From NCBI GenBank assembly GCA_023380695.1, contig JAMCRT010000032.1:1-5738 (forward strand): a stretch of 5,738 bases of DNA. Reading direction: 5' to 3'. Position 1 is the first letter of the stretch. Every line of letters begins with the position of its first letter. The notes under the pieces were generated by a model. It was not told the DNA's origin, searched no databases, and saw only the letters and a program-made list of their open reading frames with translations. The DNA comes from Patescibacteria group bacterium. Lineage in GTDB: Bacteria; Patescibacteriota; Dojkabacteria; JAKAPS01; JAJZLI01. Shown in pieces: positions 5,015 to 5,738 of this stretch. The position numbers and the translations under genes were made by a program.

Positions 5015-5680
5015 CTATTTAATATTATCTGCAATGTAATTTAGAATTAAACTTACTGATTTAATTCCATCATCATTAGCAGGAATTGGATAATCTATTA
5101 ATGAAGGATCTGTATTAGTATCTACTAAAGCTACAATTGGAATATGTAACTTCAAAGCTTCCATTAGTGCAACTTGTTCATATTTTATATCTACAATAAA
5201 TATAATATCTGGTTTTCCTTTTAAATCTCTTACTCCTTGATATAACCTATCTAAACGTTCTTTTTCTTTCAAAACTTTAGTTAATTCAAATTTTGTTCTA
5301 TTTTCATCATCTTTTTCTAATATTTTTTCATATTCAGATAATTTATTTAAAGATAAGGTAATTGTAGAAAAATTCGTTAGAAAACCTCCAGGCCACTTAT
5401 GGTTTATATAATAATCATTATTTTTCAATGCTACTTCCTTTACAATATCTTGTATTTGTTTCTTAGTACCTAGAAAAAGAATTTTTTTACCTTCTTTTTT
5501 ACTTTTTTTGAGAAACTCTATTGCTATATTTAAATGCTCTAGAGTTTTATCTAAATCTATTATATGAGAACCATTGAAAGACGTATATATGTATGGTTTC
5601 ATTTTTGGATTCCATCTTTTAACTTGATGACCAAAATGAACTCCTGTTTCCATTAGGTCTTGAATTGTTATTTTTTTCAT
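5015..5680 (-). CDS. rpsB: 30S ribosomal protein uS2
   Basis: uS2 binds late to the 30S subunit between head and body and is needed for S1 recruitment where S1 exists. The 221-residue product is somewhat shorter than the usual 230-260 but covers the core. Near the N-terminus are GVHFGHQVKRWNPKMKPYIY (13-32) and IDLDKTLEHLNIA. In the middle are FLGTKKQIQDIV (69-80) and KWPGGFLTNFSTI (95-107). Towards the C-terminus are PDIIFIVDIKYEQVALMEA and VALVDTNTDP, then the closing YPIPANDDGIKSV motif. The ATG at 5680 has AAGGAG (5687-5692) six bases upstream, the only strong site in this cluster. It is the first gene in the visible part of the cluster; no convincing promoter is seen in the 58 bases before the window edge. 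Confidence 0.98.
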   Translation of the reverse strand: MKKITIQDLMETGVHFGHQVKRWNPKMKPYIYTSFNGSHIIDLDKTLEHLNIAIEFLKKSKKEGKKILFLGTKKQIQDIVKEVALKNNDYYINHKWPGGFLTNFSTITLSLNKLSEYEKILEKDDENRTKFELTKVLKEKERLDRLYQGVRDLKGKPDIIFIVDIKYEQVALMEALKLHIPIVALVDTNTDPSLIDYPIPANDDGIKSVSLILNYIADNIK

Positions 5681-5686
5681 ATTAAA

Positions 5687-5692
5687 CTCCTT
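5687..5692 (-). promoter_or_regulatory. Shine-Dalgarno of rpsB
   Basis: AAGGAG on the minus strand, six bases before the rpsB ATG. tsf, frr and rseP downstream lack comparable sites, so ribosomes probably load here and continue through the cluster. Confidence 0.8.
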
Positions 5693-5738
5693 TTTTTCAC
5701 CTACTCAAAACATCTTTTACTAAACAAAGACAAGATAT

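Noticed and set aside
5693..5738. A promoter or leader element upstream of rpsB
   Set aside because: TTGTCT- and TTGTTT-like hexamers are present, but no acceptable -10 lies at suitable spacing, and only 46 bases are visible.
1..5738. A defence, mobile or other accessory system, CRISPR array, tRNA or rRNA
   Set aside because: Apart from the unassigned small ORF, the genes are housekeeping families; no repeat-spacer array, integrase, transposase, toxin-antitoxin pair or structured RNA gene is visible.

Overview
This is a very AT-rich, densely packed bacterial window. Every protein gene I can support lies on the minus strand, so it is transcribed from right to left. TGA ends ybeY and yqeY and TGG encodes tryptophan, so the standard bacterial code applies and a mycoplasma-type code does not. 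Gene order (rpsB-tsf-...-frr-...-rseP, HIT-rpsU-yqeY-...-ybeY, and pth followed by an mfd-like gene) resembles Firmicutes/Clostridia loci with intervening genes removed. My inference is a low-GC, genome-reduced relative of that group, possibly host-associated. Taxonomy is not proven from this window.

Layout in transcription order: the right-hand cluster (5680 down to 2706) holds rpsB (uS2), tsf (a short EF-Ts), frr (ribosome recycling factor) and rseP (site-2 intramembrane metalloprotease), with 1 to 5 bases between genes. The genes usual in this neighbourhood (pyrH between tsf and frr; uppS, cdsA and dxr before rseP) are absent. A spacer of about 190 bases or more follows. It holds a possible 32-residue small ORF with a perfect Shine-Dalgarno, a 13-bp in-frame direct repeat, a weak hairpin with a U run, and a good extended -10 promoter.

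That promoter most likely drives the left-hand operon: a HIT-family protein, rpsU (bS21), yqeY, ybeY (rRNA-maturation endonuclease), pth (peptidyl-tRNA hydrolase) and a last ORF running off the left edge. Junctions are stop/start overlaps or very short gaps. The last ORF (505 down to 1, incomplete) looks like a divergent, shortened N-terminus of the transcription-repair coupling factor Mfd. It contains the oddest signal here: a perfect 29-bp inverted repeat (1-29 and 363-391) inside coding sequence, with one copy starting at the very first base of the window.

Functionally the window is mostly translation: 30S proteins S2 and S21, elongation (EF-Ts), recycling (RRF), peptidyl-tRNA rescue (Pth) and rRNA processing (YbeY), with one membrane protease and a probable repair/transcription-coupling protein. 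I see no tRNA, rRNA, CRISPR, insertion sequence or phage gene. No accessory system is evident. The points worth a second look are the inverted repeat, the small ORF and the gene losses.
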